Shown here: piece by piece, positions 32,024 through 41,123 of the stretch
Position numbering within the stretch: the stretch's first letter is position 1
Layout: each line of letters begins with the position of its first letter
Source: Sphingomonas leidyi
Lineage (GTDB): Bacteria; Pseudomonadota; Alphaproteobacteria; Sphingomonadales; Sphingomonadaceae
Length of the DNA stretch: 64,000 nt
Direction: 5' to 3'
Assembly: GCF_011761945.1 (NCBI RefSeq)
Contig: NZ_JAASQV010000002.1
Coordinates: 124,001-188,000 of the forward strand
The notes under the pieces: model-generated
What the model was told of the DNA's origin: nothing
Database searches by the model: none
Seen by the model: only the letters and a program-made list of their open reading frames with translations
Made by a program: the position numbers and the translations under genes

Positions 32024-33979
32024 ATGAAGTCCGTTCTCCGTTTCTCCGCCTCGCTCCTCGCCCTGGCCGCCGCGCCCGCGGCCTTCGCCCAGCAGGCCCC
32101 CGCGCCCGATGCGGCGGCGGCCGAGGACAGCGACCAGATCACCGTCACCGCCACCCGCGCGCCGGTGAACATCGACCAGGTCCCCGCCTCGATCACCGTG
32201 CTAGACAAGGCGGCGATCGACCGCAGCCAGGATATCGGCGCGACCGAGCTGCTGCTCCGCACGCCCGGCATCAGCGTCTCGCGCAACGGCGGCTATGGCA
32301 CCTCCACGTCGCTGCGCATCCGCGGCGCCGAGGCCGATCAGACCGTGGTGGTGATCGACGGGGTGAAGCTCAACGATCCGGCGGCCACCGGCGGCGGCTA
32401 CAACTTCGCCAACCTGCTGGTCGGCGACGCGTCGCGCATCGAAGTGCTGCGCGGGCCGCAATCGATCCTGTGGGGCAGCCAGGCGATCGGCGGCGTGGTC
32501 AACATCGTCACCGCCGCGCCGGAGAAGCCGCTGGAAGGCAGCTTCGACATCGAGGCCGGATCGCGCGAGACGGTGAGCGCCCGCGCCGCGATCGGCGGCC
32601 GCACCGGGCCGCTCAGCTGGCGCATCGGCGGCCAGAGCTTCACCACCGCCGGCATCTCGGCGATCGCCCCGGCGTTCGGCGGCAAGGAAACCGACGGCTA
32701 TACCAACCGCAGCGCCACCGGCCGCGCCGAGCTGGCGCTGGCGAGCAACCTCAGCGTCGAGGTGCGCGGCTATTATTCGAACGGCCGCACCGAGATCGAC
32801 GCGACCACCGGCGACAGCAGCGACTATTCGCTGAACGAGGAGTTCGTCGGCTATGTGGGCGTGAACCTCGCCCTGCTCGGCGGCCGGCTGCGCAACCGCT
32901 TCGCCTATGCCTATACCGACACCGATCGCGACAGCTACGGCCCCGCCCGCGCCCGCCCGCTGAGCTTCGAATCCAACGGCCGCAACCAGCGGCTGGAATA
33001 TCAGGGCAGCTTCGCCTTCACCAAGCGCGTCTCGGCGGTATTCGGGCTGGAGAACGAGAATTCGAAATTCCGCAGCCGCTCGCCCGCGGCTTCGCTCGCC
33101 ACGCCGCTCCCGGCCTTCGCGCGCGGCAATGCCGAGATCACCAGCGCCTATGCCCAGCTGAGCGTCGAGCCGATCGACGGCCTCACCCTCAATGTCGGCA
33201 TCCGCTACGACGACCACAACCGCTTCGGCGGCCAGACGCTGTTCGCGGCGGGCGGCGTGTGGCGCCTGTCGACCGGCACGATCCTGCGCGCCAGCTATGG
33301 CGAGGGCTTCAAGGCGCCGACGCTCTATCAGCAGTTCAGCGAATATGGGAACACGGCGCTCGATCCCGAGCGGGCCAAGGGCTGGGAGGCCGGTGTCGAG
33401 CAGCAGCTGTTCGGCCGCAAGCTGACCTTCGGCGCGACCTATTTCGAGCGCACCACCACCAGCCAGATCATCTTCAACAGCTGCACCGCGACTTCGACCG
33501 TGCCGCTCTGCTTCGTGCCGGGCACCACCACGCGCCGCTCGGGCTATTATTCTAACGTCTCGCGCGCCGAGGCGCACGGCATCGAGGCCGCGGGAGCCCT
33601 CAAGCTGGGCGGCTTCACGCTCGACGGCAATTACAGCTGGATCGTCGCCGAGGACCGCTCGCCGGGCACCGCGAATTTCGGCAAGTGGCTGCCGCGCCGT
33701 CCGCAGAACAGCGCCAACGGCTCGATCAGCTACGCCTTCCCCTTCGGCCTCACCACTGGCGCCGCGATCCGCTGGTCGGGCCACAGCTTCGACAATGCGG
33801 CCAACACGACGCGGCTCGACGGCTACACCCTGGTCGACCTGCGCGCCGAGTTGAAGGCCGGCGACAATCTCAGCGTGTTCGCCCGCGCCGAGAACCTGTT
33901 CGACGAGACCTACATGACCGCCTATCGCTACGGCACGCTGGGCCGCAGCATCTATGCCGGCATTCGCGGGCGCTTCTGA
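32024..33979 (+). CDS. btuB: Second TonB-dependent B12/corrinoid receptor
   Basis: A 651-residue outer-membrane receptor. It has a signal peptide MKSVLRFSASLLALAAAPAAFAQ, TonB box DQITVTATR (about residue 37), plug segments VPASITVLDKAAIDRSQ and TVVVIDGVKLNDPAATGG, and a barrel ending RSIYAGIRGRF. The riboswitch upstream supports a corrinoid cargo. It differs substantially from the receptor at 25.7 kb, so the two may prefer different corrinoids. The start is set by the signal peptide. The ribosome binding site is weak. Confidence 0.92.
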   Translation: MKSVLRFSASLLALAAAPAAFAQQAPAPDAAAAEDSDQITVTATRAPVNIDQVPASITVLDKAAIDRSQDIGATELLLRTPGISVSRNGGYGTSTSLRIRGAEADQTVVVIDGVKLNDPAATGGGYNFANLLVGDASRIEVLRGPQSILWGSQAIGGVVNIVTAAPEKPLEGSFDIEAGSRETVSARAAIGGRTGPLSWRIGGQSFTTAGISAIAPAFGGKETDGYTNRSATGRAELALASNLSVEVRGYYSNGRTEIDATTGDSSDYSLNEEFVGYVGVNLALLGGRLRNRFAYAYTDTDRDSYGPARARPLSFESNGRNQRLEYQGSFAFTKRVSAVFGLENENSKFRSRSPAASLATPLPAFARGNAEITSAYAQLSVEPIDGLTLNVGIRYDDHNRFGGQTLFAAGGVWRLSTGTILRASYGEGFKAPTLYQQFSEYGNTALDPERAKGWEAGVEQQLFGRKLTFGATYFERTTTSQIIFNSCTATSTVPLCFVPGTTTRRSGYYSNVSRAEAHGIEAAGALKLGGFTLDGNYSWIVAEDRSPGTANFGKWLPRRPQNSANGSISYAFPFGLTTGAAIRWSGHSFDNAANTTRLDGYTLVDLRAELKAGDNLSVFARAENLFDETYMTAYRYGTLGRSIYAGIRGRF

Positions 33980-33993
33980 TGGGAGAAGACAAT

Positions 33994-34530
33994 ATGACGC
34001 AGGCACGCGCCTCCACCTTGTGGATCATGCTGCTCACCCTGGCGAGCATGGCGACCAGCTTCGCCCTTGCCTGCACGGCTCCCGTCGCGGCGCTCGCCGC
34101 GCTGGCGGCGGTGCACATGCGCCGGCGCGACGGGATCGCGCTGGCGCTCGCCGCCTGGGGCGCCAATCAGGCGGTGGGCTTCCTCTTCCTCCATTATCCG
34201 CACGACCCGAAGACGCTCCTGTGGGGCGTCGGGCTGGGTACCGCGGCGGCGGGGTCGGCGATCGGTGCCTATGCGGCGCTCGCCCGGCTGCGGGTGCGGT
34301 CGACCGCCGCCAGGCTCGCCATCGCCTATGTCGCGGCGTTCGTGGCGGGGAAGCTGGTGACCCTGTGCTGGGCGGCGGTGCTCGGCGGCGTCGCGATCAC
34401 GCTCCATCCCGGCTATTCGCTCGACCAGTTCCTGCGCAACGGCGCGATCCTGATCGGGCTCTACGCCTTCTACCACCTCCTGCGCGCGCTCGGCATGCCC
34501 GCACCGCGGCAGAAGCTCGCCCCCGCCTGA
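33994..34530 (+). CDS. Unknown multi-pass membrane protein in the B12 convoy
   Basis: A 178-residue protein with about five membrane helices (near residues 8-40, 44-62, 70-92, 102-125 and 138-158). Its length and helix spacing recall small S-component-like or cobalt-transport (Cbt-type) proteins, but no diagnostic motif is visible, so no family is assigned. It has a GGGAGAAG ribosome binding site. The stop overlaps the next start by one base. Position directly after btuB and before cobT under a B12 riboswitch implies a role in corrinoid, cobalt or lower-ligand traffic. Confidence 0.78.
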   Translation: MTQARASTLWIMLLTLASMATSFALACTAPVAALAALAAVHMRRRDGIALALAAWGANQAVGFLFLHYPHDPKTLLWGVGLGTAAAGSAIGAYAALARLRVRSTAARLAIAYVAAFVAGKLVTLCWAAVLGGVAITLHPGYSLDQFLRNGAILIGLYAFYHLLRALGMPAPRQKLAPA

Positions 34531-34937
34531 TGCTGAAGCGCGTCGCGGACGGCCCGGCGGTCGTCGCCTGCAACACCTGTCGCCACTCCGCCGATGCCCG
34601 CGAGGACGGCGACGGCGTGCGCGGCGGCGCCCGGCTGGTCGCGGCGCTGCGCAAGGTGCAGGCGAGCGACGCGCGCTATGCCGGTGTCGCGGTCCAGGAG
34701 ATGCCCTGCCTGTTCGCCTGCACCGATTTCTGCACCGTCCATCTGCGCGCGCCCGGCAAGGTGGGCTATGTCCTCGGCCGGTTCGCGCCGGACGAGGACA
34801 GCGCGCGCGCCATTCTCGACTATGCCGTGCACCATGCGGCGAGCGAACATGGCCGGGTGCCCTTCCAGCAATGGCCGGAAGGCGTCAAAGGGCATTTCAT
34901 CACGCGCACCCCACCACCTGGATACGTCGCCGAATGA
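34530..34937 (+). CDS. DUF1636 cysteine-rich metal-binding protein
   Basis: A 135-residue protein with four cysteines arranged as ACNTCRHS near residue 14 and PCLFACTDFCTVHL near 60, resembling the thioredoxin-like ferredoxin fold of DUF1636. Members recur in cobalamin clusters and are predicted to bind an iron-sulfur cluster or cobalt. None has a proven reaction. It overlaps the genes on both sides (one and four bases), so it is fully embedded in the convoy. Confidence 0.82.
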   Translation: MLKRVADGPAVVACNTCRHSADAREDGDGVRGGARLVAALRKVQASDARYAGVAVQEMPCLFACTDFCTVHLRAPGKVGYVLGRFAPDEDSARAILDYAVHHAASEHGRVPFQQWPEGVKGHFITRTPPPGYVAE

Positions 34938-35947
34938 CCTTTGCCTCGCCCGCCGATTTCCGCGCCGCGCTTGCCGATCTCCGCGGCCCCGATCAGGGCG
35001 CTATCGCCGCCGCCCGTGCCCGCCAGGCCGAACTGACCAAGCCGGCCGGCTCGCTCGGCCGGCTCGAGGAGATCGCGCTCTTCCTCGCCGGCTGGCAGGG
35101 CACCGCCCGGCCGCGGATCGCCCGCGCCCGTGCCGCGATCTTCGCCGGCAATCACGGCGTGACCGTGCACGGCGTCAGCGCCTTCCCGGCGAGCGTGACC
35201 GCGCAGATGGTCGCCAATTTCGAGGCCGGCGGCGCGGCGATCAACGCGCTGTCGGGCGCGGCGGGGCTGGAGCTGGTGGTGACCGCGCTCGATCTCGACA
35301 AGCCCACGGCCGACTTCACGATCGGCCCCGCGATGACCGAGGCCGAATGCCTCGCCGCGCTGAATGCCGGCGCCGCGGCGGTGGCCGGGGATCTCGACCT
35401 GCTCACCATCGGCGAGATGGGCATCGGCAACTCGACCGCCGCCGCCGCGCTCTGCCTGCGCAGCTTCGGCGGCGCGGCGGCGGACTGGATCGGCCCCGGC
35501 ACCGGCGTGGATGCGGAGGGGATCGCGCGCAAGACGGCGGTGGTCGAGCGCGCCCTCGCCTGCCACCTCGATGCACCCGCCGACGCGTTCGAGACGCTGC
35601 GCCGCGTGGGCGGGCGCGAGATCGCCGCGATTGCCGGCGCCGTGCTGCAAGCGCGCCGGCTCGGCATCCCGGTGGTGCTCGACGGGTTCATCGGCAGCGC
35701 GGCGGTCGCGCCGCTCGCCGCCGACAATGCGGCGATCGCCGCGCATTGCATCGCCGGCCATGTCTCGGCCGAGCCCGGCCATGCCCGTCTGCTCGCCCGG
35801 CTCGGGCTGGAGCCGCTGCTGGCACTCGGCATGCGGCTGGGCGAGGGCAGCGGCGCGGCGGTGGCAGTCGGCGTGATCCGCGCCGCGCTGGCCGCGCACG
35901 ACCAGATGGCGACCTTCGCCGAAGCGCAGGTATCCGGATCGCTGTGA
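34934..35947 (+). CDS. cobT: Nicotinate-nucleotide:dimethylbenzimidazole phosphoribosyltransferase
   Basis: A 337-residue enzyme that activates the lower-ligand base to alpha-ribazole phosphate. Motifs are RQAELTKPAGSLGRLEEIA, FAGNHGVTVHGVSAFP, GEMGIGNSTAAAA, and the catalytic glutamate E304 in MRLGEGSGAA. It opens the nucleotide-loop assembly genes, overlapping DUF1636 and cobC by four bases each. Confidence 0.96.
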   Translation: MTFASPADFRAALADLRGPDQGAIAAARARQAELTKPAGSLGRLEEIALFLAGWQGTARPRIARARAAIFAGNHGVTVHGVSAFPASVTAQMVANFEAGGAAINALSGAAGLELVVTALDLDKPTADFTIGPAMTEAECLAALNAGAAAVAGDLDLLTIGEMGIGNSTAAAALCLRSFGGAAADWIGPGTGVDAEGIARKTAVVERALACHLDAPADAFETLRRVGGREIAAIAGAVLQARRLGIPVVLDGFIGSAAVAPLAADNAAIAAHCIAGHVSAEPGHARLLARLGLEPLLALGMRLGEGSGAAVAVGVIRAALAAHDQMATFAEAQVSGSL

Positions 35948-36498
35948 CCAGCTTCGCGCTCCATCTGCTGCGCCACGGCGCACCCGTCCTGCCCGGGCGG
36001 CTGATGGGGCATACCGATGGCGAGCCGACGGCCGAGGGCATCGCGGCATGCGCGGCACAGGCGGCGGATCTGGGCGCCGCGCATCTCGTGAGCTCGGACC
36101 TGCTCCGTGCCCGCGCGGCGGCCGAAGCGATCGGAACGCCGATCCTGGACCCGCGCTGGCGCGAGCTGGACTTCGGCGCATGGGACGGGCTGGCGCCGGA
36201 CCGGGTCGATCCCGACGCGCTCGCCGGCTTCTGGGCGGACCCCGATGCCAATCCGCCGCCCGGCGGCGAGCGCTGGTCGGAACTGGTCGCCCGCGTCTCC
36301 GCGGCGCTGGGCGCGCTGGCGCCCGCACCCACGCTCGCCGTCACCCATGGCGGGGCCATCCGCGCCGCGCTGCATCTGCTGTGCGGCTTCGAACAGCACC
36401 AGCTCTGGGCGCTCGACCTGCCCTATGGCGTGCTGGTCTCGTTGCGCGTGTGGCCGGGCGCGCGGCCGACCGCCCAGATCATGGGCCTCTATCCGTGA
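35944..36498 (+). CDS. cobC: Alpha-ribazole phosphatase (histidine phosphatase family)
   Basis: A 184-residue histidine phosphatase with the phospho-acceptor H11 in LLRHGAP and the second histidine in AVTHGGAIRAAL. It also has WRELDFGAWDG. In this context it should dephosphorylate alpha-ribazole 5'-phosphate (or adenosylcobalamin phosphate). GTG start and stop overlap neighbours by four bases (GTGA). Confidence 0.9.
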   Translation: MTSFALHLLRHGAPVLPGRLMGHTDGEPTAEGIAACAAQAADLGAAHLVSSDLLRARAAAEAIGTPILDPRWRELDFGAWDGLAPDRVDPDALAGFWADPDANPPPGGERWSELVARVSAALGALAPAPTLAVTHGGAIRAALHLLCGFEQHQLWALDLPYGVLVSLRVWPGARPTAQIMGLYP

Positions 36499-37214
36499 AG
36501 GGGCTGATCGTCGCGATCCAGTTCCTCACCCGACTGCCGACGCCGCGGATCGCGGTGAGCGGCGCGGAATTCGCCGCCTCGATGCGCTGGTTCCCGGCAG
36601 TGGGGCTGATCGTGGGAGCGATCGTCGCGGCCGGATGCCGGGCCGGCGCGGAGATCGATCCATGGACGGCCGCGCTTGCGGGGCTGGTGCTCTGGGTGGC
36701 AGTCACCGGCGCGCTGCATCTCGACGGGCTCGGCGACATCGCCGATGCCTGCGGGGCCGCGCACAAGGATCGCGACCGCGTCCTGGCGGTGCTCGCCGAC
36801 CCGCATCTCGGCAGCTTCGGCGCGGTGGCGATCGGGCTGCAACTGCTCGCCAAGCTGCTGCTGCTGCACGCGCTGGCCGCGAGCAGCGCCTATGCCGCCA
36901 TTGCCCTGATCCCGTTCGCGGCGCGCATCGGGCCCCTGTTCTGGACGCGCTGGCTGCCCGATCTACACGCCGGCCTCGCCGCGCGGTTTCGCGACGCGGT
37001 GCGCCCGATCGACCTGGCGATCTGGACGCTGGCGCTGCTCGCCGCCGCCTGGTTCTCGCCCAGCCTGCTCGCCACCCCGCTGCTGCTGTTCGGCTGGGCC
37101 GCATGGCTGTGGCGCAAGCTCGGCGGCATCTCGGGCGACGGCCATGGCGGCGGGATCGAAGCGACCGAGACCGGCCTGCTCCTCGCGGCGCTGCTCGTGG
37201 CACGGTTCGCATGA
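36495..37214 (+). CDS. cobS: Adenosylcobinamide-GDP ribazoletransferase
   Basis: A 239-residue membrane enzyme that joins adenosylcobinamide-GDP to alpha-ribazole. It shows QFLTRLPTP at the N-terminus, TGALHLDGLGDIADA and AHKDRDRVLAVLADPHLGSFG (acidic metal site), and GGISGDGHGG near the C-terminus, with about six hydrophobic segments. The start is a GTG overlapping cobC by four bases. Confidence 0.95.
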   Translation: MKGLIVAIQFLTRLPTPRIAVSGAEFAASMRWFPAVGLIVGAIVAAGCRAGAEIDPWTAALAGLVLWVAVTGALHLDGLGDIADACGAAHKDRDRVLAVLADPHLGSFGAVAIGLQLLAKLLLLHALAASSAYAAIALIPFAARIGPLFWTRWLPDLHAGLAARFRDAVRPIDLAIWTLALLAAAWFSPSLLATPLLLFGWAAWLWRKLGGISGDGHGGGIEATETGLLLAALLVARFA

Positions 37215-38176
37215 GCGGCTGGACCTGGCATGGCGGCGGGATCGAAGCCGCGCGGCGGCACTTCGGCGGGAGCGACTGGCTCGACCTGTCGACGGGCATC
37301 AACCCCCATCCCTGGCCCGGCGCCGATGCAGTGGCGATCGACTGGCGGCGCCTGCCCGAACGCCAGGAACTCGCCGAACTCGAAACCGCGGCCGCCGCAT
37401 ATTTCGGCCTGGACCCCCGCCATGTCTGCGCCGTGCCGGGCACCGAGATCGGGCTGCGACTGGCCGGCAGGTTGCTCGGGGGGGCGGCACAGTTCGCCGC
37501 CCCCAGCTATCGCACTCATGCCGAGATGATCGCGAACGCCGCGCCGACCGATCTCGACGACGCGGATGACGGCACGCTGATCCTCGCCAATCCGAACAAT
37601 CCCGACGGGCGCGTTCTTGCCCCGGCGCTGCTGGGCGCGCTGCTCGGCCGGCGCACCGACGACGCATGGCTGCTGCTCGACGAGGCCTTTGCCGATGTCG
37701 ATCCGGCGCCGAGCCTGGCCGGCCGGATCGGCGACGCACACCGCCTGGTGATCTTCCGCTCCTTCGGCAAGTTCTTCGGCCTGGCCGGCGTGCGGCTGGG
37801 CTTCGTGCTCGGGCCTGCCCCGCTCCTCGATGCGATTCGGGCGGCGCTCGGCGCCTGGCCGGTCTCCGCCGCCGCCATCGCCATCGGCACCGCCGCCTAT
37901 CGCGACCGCGCCTGGATCGAGGGGATGCGCGGGCAGCTCCCCGCCCAGGCCGCCGCGCTCGACACGGTGCTGCACGAGGCGGGCCACCGCCCGGCCGGCG
38001 CCTGCCCGCTCTTTCGCCTGATCGAGGTGGCGGACGGCATGGCGCTGTTCGAGCGGCTGGCACGCCGCGCGATCCTCACCCGTCCCTTCGCCGATCGGCC
38101 GCACTGGCTGCGCATCGGCCTGCCGCCCGACGAAGCCGGCCGCGCACGGCTCGCGGCGGCGTTGGCCGATGGCTGA
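37211..38176 (+). CDS. cobD: L-threonine-O-3-phosphate decarboxylase-type PLP enzyme
   Basis: A 321-residue class I/II aminotransferase-fold protein. The PLP lysine is K187 in FRSFGKFFGLAGVRLGF. DLSTGINPHPWP, ILANPNNPDGR and LLLDEAFADVD are typical of the Salmonella CobD/Pseudomonas CobC family. It supplies (R)-1-amino-2-propanol phosphate for the corrinoid side chain. It overlaps cobS by four bases and cbiB by eight. Confidence 0.93.
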   Translation: MSGWTWHGGGIEAARRHFGGSDWLDLSTGINPHPWPGADAVAIDWRRLPERQELAELETAAAAYFGLDPRHVCAVPGTEIGLRLAGRLLGGAAQFAAPSYRTHAEMIANAAPTDLDDADDGTLILANPNNPDGRVLAPALLGALLGRRTDDAWLLLDEAFADVDPAPSLAGRIGDAHRLVIFRSFGKFFGLAGVRLGFVLGPAPLLDAIRAALGAWPVSAAAIAIGTAAYRDRAWIEGMRGQLPAQAAALDTVLHEAGHRPAGACPLFRLIEVADGMALFERLARRAILTRPFADRPHWLRIGLPPDEAGRARLAAALADG

Positions 38177-39107
38177 GCCGATCGCCCTTGCCGCGCTCAT
38201 GCTCGACGCCGCGCTGGGCTGGCCGGACGCGCTCTATCGCCGGATCGGCCATCCCGTCGGCCTGTTCGCGCAGATCATCGGCGCGTGCGAAGCGCGGTGG
38301 AACCGGCCCGAACGCAGCTTCGGCACCCGGCGCGCGCTGGGCATCCTCGCCTTGCTGCTGCTGATCGCGCTCGTTGGCGGCGCCGGCTGGATCGCCCAGC
38401 AGCTGCTCCTGCGGCATCTCGGCCCCTGGGGCTGGCCCGCGGTCGCGGCGCTCGCCTGGCCCGCGCTCGCCCAGCACAGCCTGTTCGATCATGTCCGCCC
38501 CGTCGCCCGGGCGCTGGCCCAGGGCGACCTGCCCGCCGCGCGCACGGCGGTGGGCAGGATCGTGGGCCGCGACACCGCGATGCTCGACCAAGCCGGGGTG
38601 TCGCGCGCCACGATCGAGAGCCTGGCCGAAAGCTTCTGCGACGGCGTGGTCGCGCCCGCCTTCTGGCTGCTGCTGCTCGGCCTGCCCGGAGTGTGGACCT
38701 ACAAGGCAATCAACACCGCGGACTCGATGATCGGCCATCGCGAGCCGCGCTGGCAGGCGTTCGGCTGGGCCGCGGCGCGCGCCGACGACCTGCTCAACCT
38801 GGTTCCCGCCCGGCTTTCCGGCCTGCTGCTCTGCCTTGCCGCCCCCGGCGGCTGGCGGATCCTGTGGCGCGACGCCGGCAACCATGCCTCCCCCAATGCC
38901 GGCTGGCCCGAAGCGGCGATGGCCGGTGGACTGGGGCTGCGCCTTGCCGGCCCGATCGCCTATGACGGCGTGATGCACGACAAGTCCTGGATCGGCGACG
39001 GCCGCGATGACGCGGACAGCGGGGACATCCGCCGCGCGCTGCGCATCTATGTCCGTGCCTGCCTGCTGCTCTGGCTCGTCGCGGGAGGCATGGCATGGGC
39101 GCTCTGA
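38169..39107 (+). CDS. cbiB: Adenosylcobinamide-phosphate synthase
   Basis: A 312-residue integral-membrane enzyme that attaches aminopropanol (phosphate) to adenosylcobyric acid. Family signatures are [19 protein letters not shown] near the start, [46 protein letters not shown] and [19 protein letters not shown]. It also goes by CobD in the Pseudomonas naming. It overlaps cobQ by 13 bases. Confidence 0.95.
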   Translation: MAEPIALAALMLDAALGWPDALYRRIGHPVGLFAQIIGACEARWNRPERSFGTRRALGILALLLLIALVGGAGWIAQQLLLRHLGPWGWPAVAALAWPALAQHSLFDHVRPVARALAQGDLPAARTAVGRIVGRDTAMLDQAGVSRATIESLAESFCDGVVAPAFWLLLLGLPGVWTYKAINTADSMIGHREPRWQAFGWAAARADDLLNLVPARLSGLLLCLAAPGGWRILWRDAGNHASPNAGWPEAAMAGGLGLRLAGPIAYDGVMHDKSWIGDGRDDADSGDIRRALRIYVRACLLLWLVAGGMAWAL

Positions 39108-40552
39108 TGCTGCAGGGCACCGGCTCGGACGTGGGCAAATCGGTGCTGGTCGCCGGGCTCTGCCGCGCCTTCGCCAATCGCGGGCTCGCCGTGCGCCCGT
39201 TCAAGCCGCAGAACATGTCGAACAACGCCGCGGTGACGGCGGACGGCGGCGAGATCGGCCGCGCCCAGGCATTGCAGGCGATCGCCTGCCGCGTGGAACC
39301 GCATAGCGACATGAACCCGGTGCTGCTCAAGCCCCAGGCCGATCGCACCTCGCAGCTGATCGTGCAGGGCCGGGTGCGCGGCACGCTCGGCTCCGGCAAT
39401 TTCCGCGAAGCGCGCGGCAGCCTGATCGCCGAAGTGCTGGCGAGCTACCGCCGGCTCCGGGCGGAATGCGACCTGGTGGTGGTCGAGGGCGCCGGCTCCC
39501 CGGCCGAGATCAACCTGCGCGCCGGCGACATCGCGAACATGGGTTTCGCCCGCGCCGCCGGGGTGCCGGTAGTGCTGGTCGGCGACATCGACCGGGGTGG
39601 CGTGATCGCGGCGATCGTCGGCACCCGCGCGGTGATCGAGCCCGAGGACGCGGCGATGATCCGCGGCTTCCTGATCAACAAGTTCCGCGGCGATCCGGCA
39701 CTGTTCGAGGACGGCTATCGCGCGATCGAGGAACGGTCCGGCTGGCCGGGCTTCGGCGTGGTGCCCTGGCTGGCCGCCGCCGTTCGCCTGCCCAGCGAGG
39801 ATGCGGTGGTGCTGGAGCGCGGCGCGCCGCGCGGCGGAGGGCGCAGGCTGGTCGCGTGCCCGATCCTGCCGCGCATCGCCAATTTCGACGATCTCGATCC
39901 CCTGAAGCTGGAGCCGGGCGTGGAACTGGCGATGGTGCCGCCCGGCACGCCGATTCCGGGCGATGCGGCGCTGATCGTGCTGCCCGGTTCCAAGGCGACG
40001 ATCGCCGATCTCGCCTTCCTGCGCGCCCAGGGCTGGGACATCGACATCCACGCCCATCATCGCCGCGGCGGCGCCGTGCTCGGGCTGTGCGGCGGCTACC
40101 AGATGCTCGGGCGCAGCGTTGCGGATCCGCTGGGGATCGAGGGGCCGCCGGGGCAGGTCGAAGGGCTCGGCCTGCTCGATGTCGCGACCAGGCTCGCGCC
40201 CGGCAAGATGCTGCGCCAGGTGGCGGGCGTCGCACTCGGCGCACCCGTCCATGGGTATGAGATGCACATGGGCGAGACGACCGGCCCGGACACGGCGCGC
40301 CCCTTTGCGCTGCTCGACGGGATCGGCCCCGAAGGCGCGATCAGCCGCAACGGTTCGGTGATGGGCAGCTATCTCCACGGACTGCTCGCCGCGCCCGAAG
40401 CGCGCGGCACGCTGCTCGCCCGGATCGGCGTGGCCGGGTCGGGCCGCGACCATGCGGCGGACGTCGATGCCGCGCTCGACCAGATCGCCGCCGAACTCGA
40501 ATGCCATGTCGATATCGACCGCTTGCTGCAACTGGCCCGGGGGACTTCATGA
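39095..40552 (+). CDS. cobQ: Cobyric acid synthase (amidase)
   Basis: A 485-residue glutamine-dependent enzyme that amidates carboxylates b, d, e and g of adenosylcobyrinic acid a,c-diamide. The N-terminal ATP-binding domain has [11 protein letters not shown] and [12 protein letters not shown]. The C-terminal glutaminase domain has the nucleophile C332 in [10 protein letters not shown] and H428 in GSYLHGLL. Its presence shows the cell can process cobyrinate-level corrinoids, not only cobinamide. Confidence 0.96.
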   Translation: MGALMLQGTGSDVGKSVLVAGLCRAFANRGLAVRPFKPQNMSNNAAVTADGGEIGRAQALQAIACRVEPHSDMNPVLLKPQADRTSQLIVQGRVRGTLGSGNFREARGSLIAEVLASYRRLRAECDLVVVEGAGSPAEINLRAGDIANMGFARAAGVPVVLVGDIDRGGVIAAIVGTRAVIEPEDAAMIRGFLINKFRGDPALFEDGYRAIEERSGWPGFGVVPWLAAAVRLPSEDAVVLERGAPRGGGRRLVACPILPRIANFDDLDPLKLEPGVELAMVPPGTPIPGDAALIVLPGSKATIADLAFLRAQGWDIDIHAHHRRGGAVLGLCGGYQMLGRSVADPLGIEGPPGQVEGLGLLDVATRLAPGKMLRQVAGVALGAPVHGYEMHMGETTGPDTARPFALLDGIGPEGAISRNGSVMGSYLHGLLAAPEARGTLLARIGVAGSGRDHAADVDAALDQIAAELECHVDIDRLLQLARGTS

Positions 40553-41055
40553 CCAGGCTGTTCGTCCTCGGCGGCGCCCGCTCGGGCAAGAGCCGCTATG
40601 CCCAGCAGCGCGCCGAGGCGCTGCCCGGCCGCCACGTCTTCGTCGCCACCGCCGAAGCCTGGGACGCGGAAATGGCGGAGCGCATCGCCCGGCACCGCGC
40701 CGATCGCGACGCGCGCTGGGAGACGGTGGATGCACCGCGCGACCTGTCCGCCGCGCTCGATGCCGCGAGCGGCACCGGGGCGGTGGTGCTGGTCGACTGC
40801 CTCACGCTCTGGGTCAGCAACCTGCTGCTCGCCGATGCCGATATCGAGCAGGCGACGGCCGGGCTCCGCGCGGCCATTGCGCGCTTCGACGGCCGGCTGA
40901 TCCTCGTCGCCAACGAAACCGGCCTCGGCATCGTGCCGGACAATGCGCTGGCACGCCGCTTCCGCGATGCGGCGGGGCGGGTCAACCAGGCGGTCGCGGC
41001 GGTGGCCGAGGAAGTGACGTTCATCGTCGCCGGCCTGCCGATGCGGGTCAAATAG
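40549..41055 (+). CDS. cobU: Adenosylcobinamide kinase/adenosylcobinamide-phosphate guanylyltransferase
   Basis: A 168-residue bifunctional enzyme (CobP/CobU) with P-loop GGARSGKS (8-15), a [20 protein letters not shown] segment, [14 protein letters not shown] and [21 protein letters not shown]. It phosphorylates adenosylcobinamide and then attaches GMP. ATG 40549 overlaps the cobQ stop. It is the last gene of the second riboswitch convoy. Confidence 0.95.
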   Translation: MTRLFVLGGARSGKSRYAQQRAEALPGRHVFVATAEAWDAEMAERIARHRADRDARWETVDAPRDLSAALDAASGTGAVVLVDCLTLWVSNLLLADADIEQATAGLRAAIARFDGRLILVANETGLGIVPDNALARRFRDAAGRVNQAVAAVAEEVTFIVAGLPMRVK

Positions 41056-41123
41056 CCCGTTCGGAGCGTTGGAGCCCCCGGGGATGGCATGATAATCGCG
41101 GAAGCGCAGTTCGGGAGTGCAAC

